Of a stretch of DNA of 64,000 nt, positions 17,598 through 25,363 are shown in pieces. The notes below the pieces were generated by a model. The model had not been told where the DNA came from. It saw only the letters and a program-made list of their open reading frames with translations, and did no database searches. Source of the stretch: an uncultured Streptomyces sp. (GTDB taxonomy: Bacteria > Actinomycetota > Actinomycetes > Streptomycetales > Streptomycetaceae); assembly GCF_947488945.1 (NCBI RefSeq), contig NZ_CANLBS010000014.1, positions 148,601-212,600 of the forward strand. Direction: 5' to 3'. Both the position numbers and the translations under genes were made by a program. Every line of letters starts with the position of its first letter. Position 1 is the first letter of the stretch.

Positions 17598-17620
17598 ACC
17601 CTACGGCCCCCCACCGACAA
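17598..17620 (-). promoter_or_regulatory. Perfect RecA-NDp/PafBC-type promoter of the RecB-like exonuclease
   Basis: Reading on the minus strand from 17620: TTGTCGGTG, then eight bases, then TAGGGT (17603 to 17598). This is a full match to the actinobacterial DNA-damage promoter consensus TTGTCRGTG-N8-TANNNT. The predicted transcription start coincides with the ATG at 17590. Confidence 0.75.
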
Positions 17621-17698
17621 CGAGCCGCATACCATCGACGGCAGAGCCCCCCGCACTGCATGATCGTGCCGAAGACGCCCCCCGACCGAAGGGAACCC

Positions 17699-18940
17699 GT
17701 GGACGACAGCGGCGACAACGGGCGCCCGCAGCCCGGCCCCGGCGGACCCGACCCCGCCACGGGAGCGGACAAGGACAAGCGCCCCCGCCCGCCCGGACCC
17801 GGCGGCGGCCTGCTGATGGGCCGCCCCTTCGGGGTGCCCGTCTACGTGGCCCCCAGCTGGTTCGTCGTCGCCGCCCTCATCACCTGGGTCTTCGGCGGCC
17901 AGCTCGACCGCGTCCTGCCCGACCTCGGCGGCACCCGCTACCTCGTCGCCCTCTTCTTCGCGGTCGCCTTCTACGCCTCCGTCCTCGTCCACGAACTCGC
18001 CCACACCGTCGTCGCCCTGCGCTACCGCCTCCCGGTCCGCCGCATCCAGCTCCAGTTCTTCGGCGGCGTCTCCGAGATCGAGAAGGAGACCGAGACCCCC
18101 GGCCGCGAATTCGTCCTCGCCTTCGTCGGCCCCCTGCTCTCCCTCGTCCTCGGCGGCGTCTTCTACCTCGCCCTGCAACTCGTCGAAGCCGGCACCGTCC
18201 CCGGCGTCCTGCTCGCCGGCCTCATGATCTCCAACCTCATCGTCGCCGCCTTCAACCTGCTCCCCGGCCTCCCCCTCGACGGCGGCCGGATGCTGCGCGC
18301 CGTCGTCTGGAAGATCACCGGCAAACCGATGAGCGGCACCGTCGCCGCCGCCTGGGTCGGCCGCGCCCTCGCCGTCGCCGTCCTCGTCGGACTCCCGCTG
18401 CTCACCCACACCGGCAGCTCCGCCGAGGGCATCAGCGGCTTCGAGACCGTCACCGACGCCCTGCTCGCCGCGATCCTCGCCGGCATCATCTGGACCGGCG
18501 CCGGCAACAGCCTGCGCATGGCCCGCCTGCGCGAACACCTCCCCGACCTCAGGGCCCGCGTCCTCACCCGGCGCGCGGTCCCCGTCGAATCCGCCACCCC
18601 CCTCTCCGAGGCCCTCCGCCGCGCCAACGAGGCCGGCGCCCGCGCCCTCGTCGTCGTCGACGGACAGGGCGCACCCAAGGCCCTCGTCCGCGAGACCGCC
18701 ATCGTCGGCGTCCCCGAACACCGCCGCCCCTGGGTCGCCGTCGGCGGCCTCGCCCAGGACATCACCGACGGCATGCGCGTCTCCGCCGAACTGGCCGGCG
18801 AAGAACTCCTCGACCGCCTCCGCGCCACCCCCGCCACCGAGTACCTGGTCGTCGAGGACACCGGCGAGATCTACGGCGTCCTGTCCACGGCCGACGTCGA
18901 ACGGGCATTCGTCGCCGCCATGGCCCGCCCCGGCACCTGA
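17699..18940 (+). CDS. Site-2-type intramembrane zinc metalloprotease (M50) with CBS domains
   Basis: 413 residues from GTG 17699, preceded by GAAGGGA; an upstream ATG at 17660 lacks a ribosome site. After a Pro-rich cytoplasmic tail come membrane helices holding the zinc motif HELAH (His 98, Glu 99, His 102) and the second-site motif NLLPGLPLDGG (Asp 194). Two C-terminal CBS repeats begin near residue 285 (RRAVPVESATPLSEAL) and end EIYGVLSTADVERAF. Such proteases cut membrane-bound regulators; the substrate is unknown. It is divergent from the RecB-like gene and upstream of the tRNA methyltransferase. Confidence 0.92.
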   Translation: MDDSGDNGRPQPGPGGPDPATGADKDKRPRPPGPGGGLLMGRPFGVPVYVAPSWFVVAALITWVFGGQLDRVLPDLGGTRYLVALFFAVAFYASVLVHELAHTVVALRYRLPVRRIQLQFFGGVSEIEKETETPGREFVLAFVGPLLSLVLGGVFYLALQLVEAGTVPGVLLAGLMISNLIVAAFNLLPGLPLDGGRMLRAVVWKITGKPMSGTVAAAWVGRALAVAVLVGLPLLTHTGSSAEGISGFETVTDALLAAILAGIIWTGAGNSLRMARLREHLPDLRARVLTRRAVPVESATPLSEALRRANEAGARALVVVDGQGAPKALVRETAIVGVPEHRRPWVAVGGLAQDITDGMRVSAELAGEELLDRLRATPATEYLVVEDTGEIYGVLSTADVERAFVAAMARPGT

Positions 18941-18991
18941 CCCCGGGCCCGCGCAAGCCCTCCACCGGGCCGGACGTCCGCAAAACCCCGG

Positions 18992-18997
18992 TACCCT
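18992..18997 (+). promoter_or_regulatory. -10 element of a leaderless tRNA methyltransferase transcript
   Basis: TACCCT ends six bases before the ATG at 19004, so transcription should begin at or next to the start codon. There is no Shine-Dalgarno sequence. A -35 is not obvious. Confidence 0.5.
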
Positions 18998-19003
18998 GGC
19001 CAC

Positions 19004-19966
19004 ATGTCTGAACCGACCGGTGCCGCCCGCCGACGCGGGCCCTTCAAGGTCGGGGACCAGGTCCAGCTCACCGATCCCAAGGGACGCCACCACACCTTCA
19101 CGCTCGAAGCCGGAAAGAACTTCCACACCCACAAGGGTTCTTTCCAGCACGACGAGCTGATCGGTGCCCCCGAGGGAAGTGTTGTCCGTACCACGGGAAA
19201 CGTCGCCTACCTCGCGCTGCGCCCCCTGCTCCCCGACTACGTCCTCTCCATGCCCCGCGGCGCCGCCGTGGTCTACCCCAAGGACGCGGGGCAGATCCTG
19301 GCCTTCGCCGACATCTTCCCCGGCGCCCGCGTCGTGGAGGCCGGGGTCGGCTCCGGTGCGCTGTCCACGTTCCTGCTGCGGGCCATCGGCGAACAGGGCA
19401 TGCTCCACTCCTACGAGCGCCGCGAGGACTTCGCCGAGATCGCCAAGGGCAACGTCGAACGCTACTTCGGCAGCCCCCACCCCGCGTGGGAGCTCACCGT
19501 CGGCGACCTCCAGGACAACCTCTCCGACACCGACGTCGACCGCGTCGTACTGGACATGCTCGCCCCCTGGGAATGCCTGGAAGCCGTCTCCAAGGCCCTC
19601 GTCCCCGGCGGCATCCTCTGCGCCTACGTCGCCACCACCACCCAGCTCTCCCGCACGGTGGAGTCGATCCGCGAGATCGGCTGCTTCGCCGAGCCGCAGC
19701 CCTGGGAATCGATGATCCGCAACTGGCACGTCGAAGGCCTCGCCGTCCGCCCGGACCACCGGATGATCGGCCACACCGGCTTCCTCGTCACCGCCCGCCG
19801 CCTCGCCGACGGCGTCGAGCCCCCGGCACGCCGCCGCCGCCCCTCCAAGGGCGCGTACGGCGACGACTACACCGGCCCCGGCTCGAAGAGCGGCGCCAAG
19901 ACGGCCGCCGACAGCGCTCCCGCCGACACCGCCCGGGAAGAGACCGGCTCCACCGAACTCGGCTGA
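19004..19966 (+). CDS. trmI: tRNA (adenine-58-N1)-methyltransferase
   Basis: 320 residues. It methylates N1 of A58 in the T-loop of tRNAs, using S-adenosylmethionine. A small N-terminal beta domain (VGDQVQLTDPKGRHHTFTLE, then GSFQHDELIG) precedes a Rossmann methyltransferase with the AdoMet loop VVEAGVGSGALS and motif VVLDMLAPWE. It matches Rv2118c, which in Mycobacterium also lies next to the proteasome ATPase. The last 50 residues are a low-complexity Ser/Thr/Ala tail. Probably translated from a leaderless mRNA. Confidence 0.95.
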   Translation: MSEPTGAARRRGPFKVGDQVQLTDPKGRHHTFTLEAGKNFHTHKGSFQHDELIGAPEGSVVRTTGNVAYLALRPLLPDYVLSMPRGAAVVYPKDAGQILAFADIFPGARVVEAGVGSGALSTFLLRAIGEQGMLHSYERREDFAEIAKGNVERYFGSPHPAWELTVGDLQDNLSDTDVDRVVLDMLAPWECLEAVSKALVPGGILCAYVATTTQLSRTVESIREIGCFAEPQPWESMIRNWHVEGLAVRPDHRMIGHTGFLVTARRLADGVEPPARRRRPSKGAYGDDYTGPGSKSGAKTAADSAPADTAREETGSTELG

Positions 19967-20218
19967 GCCGCGCCACGACCCGACGACGCCGTCCCGCCCC
20001 CGACCGACCGGGGACGAGGCGGCGTCGTCGCGTCCCACGGCCCGCCCGCGGCCTCCTCGGCCCCGCATGACAAGATCACCGACGACGGCCCCGGGGAAAT
20101 CCCCGGCACCCCGCCGTTCCGCGGCCGTGTGAGGTGTGGCACGATGCTGGCCACCCCCGCCCGCCCCCCGGGCCGGTACCGGTACCCAGCTCCCCGGAAA
20201 CATCAGGAGACAGACCGC

Positions 20219-20821
20219 GTGCAGCACTCCGCTCTCCCGGACCTCGCGCACACCGACTCCAGGGCGGTGCACTGGCTCGCCACCGCCGCGGCCATGGCCG
20301 CCGTCGTCGCGCTGGCGGGCCTCCTCCAGCCCGGCAGCGCCACCGCGACCGCGACCCCGGCCCCGGGTGCCGCCGCGGCCCCCCGCCCGGCCGTGAGCGG
20401 CCCCGCACCGGCCGCCCCCGACCCCGCAGCGGCCGACTTCCCGCTCGCCTGCGGCCCCGTCGGCCACACCGTCGCCGACCACGTCGCCGGCGACCTCGAC
20501 GGCGACGGCGCCCCCGAGACCGTCGCCCTGGTCCACTGCGACGCCGGCTCCGGCACCCCGCCCGGCGGCGTCTACGTCCTGACGGGGAGCGGGACCGCGC
20601 CGAGGGTCGTGGCGACCCTGGTCGACCCCGCCCGGAAGATGACCGTGACCGGCCTAGCCGTCCAGGACGGCGTCGTCTCGGCGACCCTGCTCGGCTACTC
20701 CTCGCTGGACGTGCCGCGCTGCTGCCCCGACCTCACCGAGGCCTCCGACTGGCGGTGGAGCAACGGCGCCTTCGTCCGGTCCACCCGGTCCGACGCCGGC
20801 ACCACGGCACCTGCCGCCTGA
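20219..20821 (+). CDS. Conserved hypothetical membrane-anchored or secreted protein
   Basis: 200 residues from GTG 20219, with AGGAGA upstream; an earlier in-frame ATG lacks a ribosome site. Residues about 18-42 (VHWLATAAAMAAVVALAGLL) form a signal or anchor helix, followed by an Ala/Pro-rich linker. The mature part carries a calcium-loop-like DLDGDGAPETVALV segment resembling FG-GAP/VCBS units, and four Cys (PLACGP, VHCDAG, RCCPD). The product is exported but its function is not recognisable. Its strand agrees with trmI and it ends in a shared bidirectional terminator. Confidence 0.75.
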   Translation: MQHSALPDLAHTDSRAVHWLATAAAMAAVVALAGLLQPGSATATATPAPGAAAAPRPAVSGPAPAAPDPAAADFPLACGPVGHTVADHVAGDLDGDGAPETVALVHCDAGSGTPPGGVYVLTGSGTAPRVVATLVDPARKMTVTGLAVQDGVVSATLLGYSSLDVPRCCPDLTEASDWRWSNGAFVRSTRSDAGTTAPAA

Positions 20822-20880
20822 GACACGCGCCGCCCCGACATCCGCCCGCCCGGCCGGAATCACGCCTTCCGGCCGGAGAG

Positions 20881-20921
20881 CACGACGTCCCGGCCGCGGA
20901 ACCCGCGGCCGGGACGTCGTG
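20881..20921. terminator. Bidirectional terminator
   Basis: A perfect 19-bp stem (20881-20899 with 20903-20921) with a three-base loop lies between the convergent exported-protein and ferredoxin genes, serving both. Confidence 0.9.
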
Positions 20922-20938
20922 GAACGACAGCGTCCGCC

Positions 20939-21250
20939 TCAGTCCGCGTCCGGCCCGTAGACCTCCACGGTGTCCGAGACCCGCCGCACATGGATGCAGT
21001 CGCCCGGACACTCCTTCGCCGAATCGACCACGTCCTGGAGCAGCGGCAGCGGCACGGGCGTCGTCGCCCCCTTGTCCTGGAGAAGCTCGTCGTCCGCGCT
21101 CTTGACGTACGCCAGACCGTCGATGTCCAGCTCGAAGACCTCCGGCGCGTACTGCACACAGATGCCGTCGCCCGTGCAGAGGTCCTGGTCGATCCAGACC
21201 TCCAGATCCTCGGTGTCGCTCGCGCCCGGCGCGTCCTGCTGCACGGTCAT
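20939..21250 (-). CDS. Single-cluster ferredoxin
   Basis: 103 residues. Cluster ligands are in DLCTGDGICVQYAPEVF and, near the C-terminus, KECPGDCIHV. The first motif lacks the second Cys of a typical CxxCxxC, having Asp (CTGDGIC), which is the pattern of 3Fe-4S or labile 4Fe-4S actinobacterial ferredoxins that often serve cytochromes P450. No P450 gene is adjacent. ATG 21250 follows GGCAGGA. It is convergent to the exported-protein gene and divergent from arc. Confidence 0.92.
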   Translation of the reverse strand: MTVQQDAPGASDTEDLEVWIDQDLCTGDGICVQYAPEVFELDIDGLAYVKSADDELLQDKGATTPVPLPLLQDVVDSAKECPGDCIHVRRVSDTVEVYGPDAD

Positions 21251-21447
21251 GTGTCCTGCCGATCCCTGCGTATCTGAATCAATTGGAGCCAGCCCTGACG
21301 GGTGTTGAACGCTTCGACGATACAACCGGCTGCTTTCCCTCGCCCAAGGGTGGGTATTCCCCTGACACGAGGGGGAGGACAAGGGGGAAGATCGGACACG
21401 CCCCGCAGTCTTTGTGATCTAGGGGTTTCAATCACCACCCACGCAGG

Positions 21448-21453
21448 TAGGGT
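21448..21453 (+). promoter_or_regulatory. Candidate arc promoter
   Basis: TAGGGT at 21448-21453 is a good -10, with TTTCAA at 21426-21431 sixteen bases upstream as a weak -35. The leader to GTG 21492 is about 30 bases and contains GGAGGAGGTGAGG. Confidence 0.45.
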
Positions 21454-21491
21454 CAGGAAGCGTCCAGCTCCCCTTGGAGGAGGTGAGGACC

Positions 21492-23258
21492 GTGGCAGCC
21501 CACGACGACGACATCAACCGCGGCACCCGGCCCGCGCGAGGGTCGGAAGACCCAGCCGGCCAGGTCGCCTATCTCGAGCAGGAAATCGCCGTCCTGCGAC
21601 GTAAGCTCGCCGACTCCCCGCGCCATTCGAGACTTCTCGAAGAGCGGGTCGTCGAGCTGCAGACCAATCTGGCAGGCGTGTCCGCCCAGAACGAGCGGCT
21701 CGCCAACACGCTCCGCGAGGCCCGCGACCAGATCGTGGCCCTCAAGGAAGAAGTCGACAGGCTCGCACAGCCGCCCGCCGGCTTCGGGGTCTTCCTGCAG
21801 TCCAACGAGGACGGCACCTGCGACATCTTCACCGGGGGCCGCAAGCTCCGGGTGAACGTCAGCCCCAGCGTGGAAACCGACGACCTCCGGCGAGGCCAGG
21901 AGGTCATGCTCAACGAAGCGCTCAACGTGGTCGAGGCCATGGAATTCGAGCGGGCCGGGGACATCGTCACCCTCAAGGAGATCCTCGAGGACGGCGAACG
22001 CGCCCTGGTCGTCGGGCACACCGACGAGGAACGGGTGGTGCGGCTCGCCGAGCCGCTGCTCGACATCACCATCCGCCCCGGCGACGCCCTCCTGCTCGAA
22101 CCCAGGTCCGGCTACGTCTACGAAGTGGTGCCCAAGAGCGAGGTCGAGGAACTCGTCCTCGAAGAGGTGCCGGACATCGACTACGAGAAGATCGGCGGCC
22201 TCGGCGACCAGATCGAACTGATCCGGGACGCGGTCGAGCTTCCGTACCTGCACCCCGACCTCTTCAAGGAGCACGAACTCCGGCCCCCGAAGGGCATCCT
22301 GCTCTACGGCCCGCCCGGCTGCGGCAAGACGCTCATCGCCAAGGCCGTCGCCAACTCCCTGGCCAAGAAGGTCGCCGAGGTCACCGGCCAGCCCGCGGGG
22401 AAGAGCTACTTCCTCAACATCAAGGGCCCCGAACTCCTCAACAAGTACGTCGGCGAGACCGAGCGGCACATCCGCCTCGTCTTCCAGCGTGCGAGGGAGA
22501 AGGCGAGCGAGGGCACCCCCGTCATCGTCTTCTTCGACGAGATGGAATCCCTCTTCCGCACCCGCGGCAGCGGCGTCAGCTCGGACGTGGAGAACACCAT
22601 CGTCCCCCAGCTGCTCGCCGAGATCGACGGTGTGGAAGGCCTGGAGAACGTCATCGTCATCGGCGCCTCCAACCGCGAGGACATGATCGACCCCGCCATC
22701 CTGCGGCCCGGACGACTCGACGTGAAGATCAAGATCGAGCGCCCGGACGCGGAAGCGGCCAAGGACATCTTCGCCAAGTACCTGACCCCGTCGCTCCCGC
22801 TGCACGCGGACGATCTGGGCGAGCACGCCGGCTCCAGCGAAGCCGCCGCGCATGCCATGATCCAGTCCGTCGTGGAACGGATGTACACGGAATCCGAGGA
22901 GAACCGCTTCCTCGAGGTCACGTACGCCAACGGCGACAAGGAAGTCCTGTACTTCAAGGACTTCAACTCCGGCGCGATGATCCAGAACATCGTCGACCGG
23001 GCCAAGAAGATGGCCATCAAGGCCTTCCTCGAAGAGAAGCAGAAGGGAATTCGCGTCTCCCACCTCCTCCAGGCGTGCGTGGACGAGTTCAAGGAGAACG
23101 AGGACCTGCCGAACACCACCAACCCGGACGACTGGGCCAGGATCTCCGGCAAGAAGGGCGAGCGGATCGTCTTCATCCGCACGCTCGTCACCGGAAAGCA
23201 AGGCGCGGACACCGGGCGGTCCATCGACACGGTGGCCAACACCGGGCAGTACCTGTAA
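21492..23258 (+). CDS. arc: Proteasome-activating AAA ATPase (ARC/Mpa)
   Basis: 588 residues from GTG 21492, preceded by GGAGGAGG. It captures pupylated substrates, unfolds them and feeds them to the 20S core. The N-terminal coiled coil (residues about 20-95, VAYLEQEIAVLRRKL...) binds Pup; two OB-fold interdomains follow; the AAA module has Walker A GPPGCGKT (near 273), Walker B VIVFFDEMES and the second region of homology ending RPGRLDVKI. The C-terminus GQYL supplies the penultimate Tyr that docks into the proteasome alpha ring. Length matches Streptomyces ARC. Confidence 0.97.
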   Translation: MAAHDDDINRGTRPARGSEDPAGQVAYLEQEIAVLRRKLADSPRHSRLLEERVVELQTNLAGVSAQNERLANTLREARDQIVALKEEVDRLAQPPAGFGVFLQSNEDGTCDIFTGGRKLRVNVSPSVETDDLRRGQEVMLNEALNVVEAMEFERAGDIVTLKEILEDGERALVVGHTDEERVVRLAEPLLDITIRPGDALLLEPRSGYVYEVVPKSEVEELVLEEVPDIDYEKIGGLGDQIELIRDAVELPYLHPDLFKEHELRPPKGILLYGPPGCGKTLIAKAVANSLAKKVAEVTGQPAGKSYFLNIKGPELLNKYVGETERHIRLVFQRAREKASEGTPVIVFFDEMESLFRTRGSGVSSDVENTIVPQLLAEIDGVEGLENVIVIGASNREDMIDPAILRPGRLDVKIKIERPDAEAAKDIFAKYLTPSLPLHADDLGEHAGSSEAAAHAMIQSVVERMYTESEENRFLEVTYANGDKEVLYFKDFNSGAMIQNIVDRAKKMAIKAFLEEKQKGIRVSHLLQACVDEFKENEDLPNTTNPDDWARISGKKGERIVFIRTLVTGKQGADTGRSIDTVANTGQYL

Positions 23259-23268
23259 AGCGAGGACC

Positions 23269-23310
23269 GGCTGCGGACGCCCGGACCGGGCGTCCGCAGC
23301 CGCCTTTTTC
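23269..23310 (+). terminator. Intrinsic terminator after arc
   Basis: A perfect 17-bp stem (23269-23285 with 23287-23303) is followed by CC and TTTTT (23306-23310). It begins ten bases after the arc stop, so dop must use its own promoter. Confidence 0.95.
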
Positions 23311-23497
23311 CCCGCCCACGCGGATACACCCGAACAATGACGTAATTGATCTCCCCACCGGCGCAGAGGCGCTCTAGGCTCTGACGTACCGCCGAGCCGC
23401 ACCGTGCGGGGACGGGCGACCGCGCACGCAACCCGGACAACCAGCGGTACGTGAGCGTCGCCTCCGGAGGGAGACGACGCCGGGCAAGGAGGGCCGC

Positions 23498-25009
23498 ATG
23501 ACCGTACGGCGAGTAATGGGCATCGAGACCGAGTACGGGATCTCCGTTCCCGGCCACCCCAGCGCCAATGCCATGCTCACCTCGTCCCAGATCGTCAACG
23601 CCTACGCGGCGGCGATGCACCGGGCTCGCCGGGCCCGCTGGGACTTCGAGGAGGAGAACCCCCTCAGGGACGCGCGAGGCTTCGACCTCGCCCGCGAGAC
23701 CGCGGACTCCAGCCAGCTCACCGACGAGGACATCGGGCTGGCCAACGTCATCCTGACCAACGGCGCCCGGCTCTACGTCGACCACGCCCACCCCGAGTAC
23801 AGCTCGCCCGAGATCACCAACCCGCTGGACGCGGTGCTCTGGGACAAGGCGGGCGAACGCGTGATGGCCGAGGCGGCCGAGCGGGCCGCCGCGATCCCCG
23901 GCGCGCAGCCGATCCACCTCTACAAGAACAACACCGACAACAAGGGCGCGTCCTACGGCACGCACGAGAACTACCTGATGAAGCGGGAGACCCCCTTCTC
24001 GGACATCGTGCGCCACCTCACCCCGTTCTTCGTCAGCCGCCAGGTCGTCACCGGCGCCGGCCGGGTCGGCATCGGCCAGGACGGCAGCGAGCACGGCTTC
24101 CAGATCAGCCAGCGCGCCGACTACTTCGAGGTCGAGGTGGGGCTGGAGACCACCCTCAAGCGCCCCATCATCAACACCCGCGACGAGCCCCACTCCGACG
24201 CCGAGAAGTACCGCCGCCTCCACGTGATCATCGGGGACGCCAACCTCTCCGAGATCTCCACCTACCTCAAGCTCGGCACCACCGCGCTGGTGCTGTCGAT
24301 GATCGAGGACGGCTTCATCAACGTCGACCTCGCCGTCGACCAGCCGGTGCGCACCCTCCACCAGGTCTCGCACGACCCCTCCCTCCAGCGGCTGATCACA
24401 CTGCGCAGCGGCCGGAAGCTCACCGCGGTACAGCTCCAGATGGAGTACTTCGAGCTGGGCCGCAAGTACGTCGAGGAGCGCTACGGCGCCGACGCCGACG
24501 ACCAGACCAAGGACGTGCTGGCGCGCTGGGAGGACACGCTCAACCGGCTGGAGAACGACCCCATGAGCCTCGCCGGCGAGCTGGACTGGATCGCCAAGAA
24601 GGAGCTCATGGAGGGCTACCGCCGCCGGGACGGCCTGGGCTGGGACGCCCCGCGGCTGCACCTGGTGGACCTCCAGTACGCCGACGTGCGGCCCGACAAG
24701 GGGCTGTACAACCGGCTGGCGGCCCGGGGCAGGATCAAGCGGCTGCTGGACGAGGCGGACGTCGAGCGGGCCCGTACCAGCCCGCCGGAGGACACCCGGG
24801 CCTATTTCCGGGGCCGGTGCCTGGAGCAGTACGCCGACGACGTGGCCGCGGCCTCCTGGGACTCGGTGATCTTCGACCTGCCGGACCGTGACTCTCTGCA
24901 ACGTGTGCCGACCATGGAACCGCTGCGCGGGACACGCGCCCATGTGAAGGAGCTGCTCGACCGCTGCCGCACGGCGGAAGAGCTGGTCCGGGTGCTCTCC
25001 GGCGGCTGA
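23498..25009 (+). CDS. dop: Pup deamidase/depupylase
   Basis: 503 residues. Dop converts the C-terminal Gln of Pup to Glu and also removes Pup from substrates. It shares the carboxylate-amine/glutamine-synthetase fold with PafA: MGIETEYGIS at the N-terminus, NGARLYVDHAHPEYSSPE, LYKNNTDNKGASYGTHENYL, and IINTRDEPHSDAEKYRRLHVIIGD. The Dop-specific insertion loop around residues 40-80 (ARRARWDFEEENPLRDARGF) distinguishes it from PafA. A strong terminator lies upstream; a TAGGCT element at 23375-23380 may be its -10. Pup here ends in GGQ, so this enzyme is needed. Confidence 0.97.
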   Translation: MTVRRVMGIETEYGISVPGHPSANAMLTSSQIVNAYAAAMHRARRARWDFEEENPLRDARGFDLARETADSSQLTDEDIGLANVILTNGARLYVDHAHPEYSSPEITNPLDAVLWDKAGERVMAEAAERAAAIPGAQPIHLYKNNTDNKGASYGTHENYLMKRETPFSDIVRHLTPFFVSRQVVTGAGRVGIGQDGSEHGFQISQRADYFEVEVGLETTLKRPIINTRDEPHSDAEKYRRLHVIIGDANLSEISTYLKLGTTALVLSMIEDGFINVDLAVDQPVRTLHQVSHDPSLQRLITLRSGRKLTAVQLQMEYFELGRKYVEERYGADADDQTKDVLARWEDTLNRLENDPMSLAGELDWIAKKELMEGYRRRDGLGWDAPRLHLVDLQYADVRPDKGLYNRLAARGRIKRLLDEADVERARTSPPEDTRAYFRGRCLEQYADDVAAASWDSVIFDLPDRDSLQRVPTMEPLRGTRAHVKELLDRCRTAEELVRVLSGG

Positions 25010-25070
25010 AAGGCACGTGGGAGGGGAATGATCGGGACAGGGCCCGGACGTTGTCACAACTGCCGGGCCG

Positions 25071-25093
25071 ATGTCGGACCCCGTGGGTAGGGT
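25071..25093 (+). promoter_or_regulatory. PafBC/RecA-NDp-type promoter of pup-prcBA
   Basis: ATGTCGGAC (25071-25079), eight bases, then TAGGGT (25088-25093). The central TGTCGG and the exact N8-TANNNT spacing match the PafBC promoter; three flanking bases of the nonamer differ from TTGTCRGTG. The start would fall near 25100. Confidence 0.6.
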
Positions 25094-25102
25094 CTGATCA
25101 AG

Positions 25103-25120
25103 TGCTTCGAATGCTTCGAA
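25103..25120 (+). repeat. Tandem 9-bp repeat in the pup leader
   Basis: TGCTTCGAA occurs twice in direct succession (25103-25111 and 25112-25120), each holding the palindrome TTCGAA. It lies between the predicted transcription start and the ribosome site of pup. Confidence 0.8.
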
Positions 25121-25138
25121 CCGAGCGGGGTGAGCTAG

Positions 25139-25357
25139 ATGGCGACCAAGGACACCGGCGGCGGACAGCAGAAGGCGACGCGTTCCACCGAGGAAACCGA
25201 GGAGCAGACGCAGGAGGCGCAGGGCTCCGAGGACCTCAAGGAGCGCCAGGAGAAGCTCAGCGACGACGTCGACTCCGTCCTGGACGAAATCGACGATGTC
25301 CTCGAGGAGAACGCTGAGGACTTCGTTCGAAGTTTCGTACAAAAAGGCGGACAGTAA
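25139..25357 (+). CDS. pup: Prokaryotic ubiquitin-like protein Pup
   Basis: 72 residues, largely disordered and acidic, with a coiled-coil-forming centre (DLKERQEKLSDDVDSVLDEIDDVLEENAEDFVRSFVQKGGQ when split at the Val-Leu motifs). The C-terminal Gly-Gly-Gln must be deamidated by Dop before PafA joins it to substrate lysines. The ribosome site GGGGTGAG precedes ATG 25139. It is first in the operon pup-HNH-prcB-prcA, whose promoter carries a PafBC-type motif. Confidence 0.98.
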   Translation: MATKDTGGGQQKATRSTEETEEQTQEAQGSEDLKERQEKLSDDVDSVLDEIDDVLEENAEDFVRSFVQKGGQ

Positions 25358-25363
25358 GGTCAC

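Noticed and set aside
21448..21453. arc promoter as a PafBC promoter
   Set aside because: TAGGGT is present but the required position holds ATCACCACC, not a TGTCRG core.
25051..25059. TTGTCACAA as the -35 of the pup promoter
   Set aside because: It is 31 bases from TAGGGT, far too long for a promoter spacer. The ATGTCGGAC at 25071 has the correct distance.
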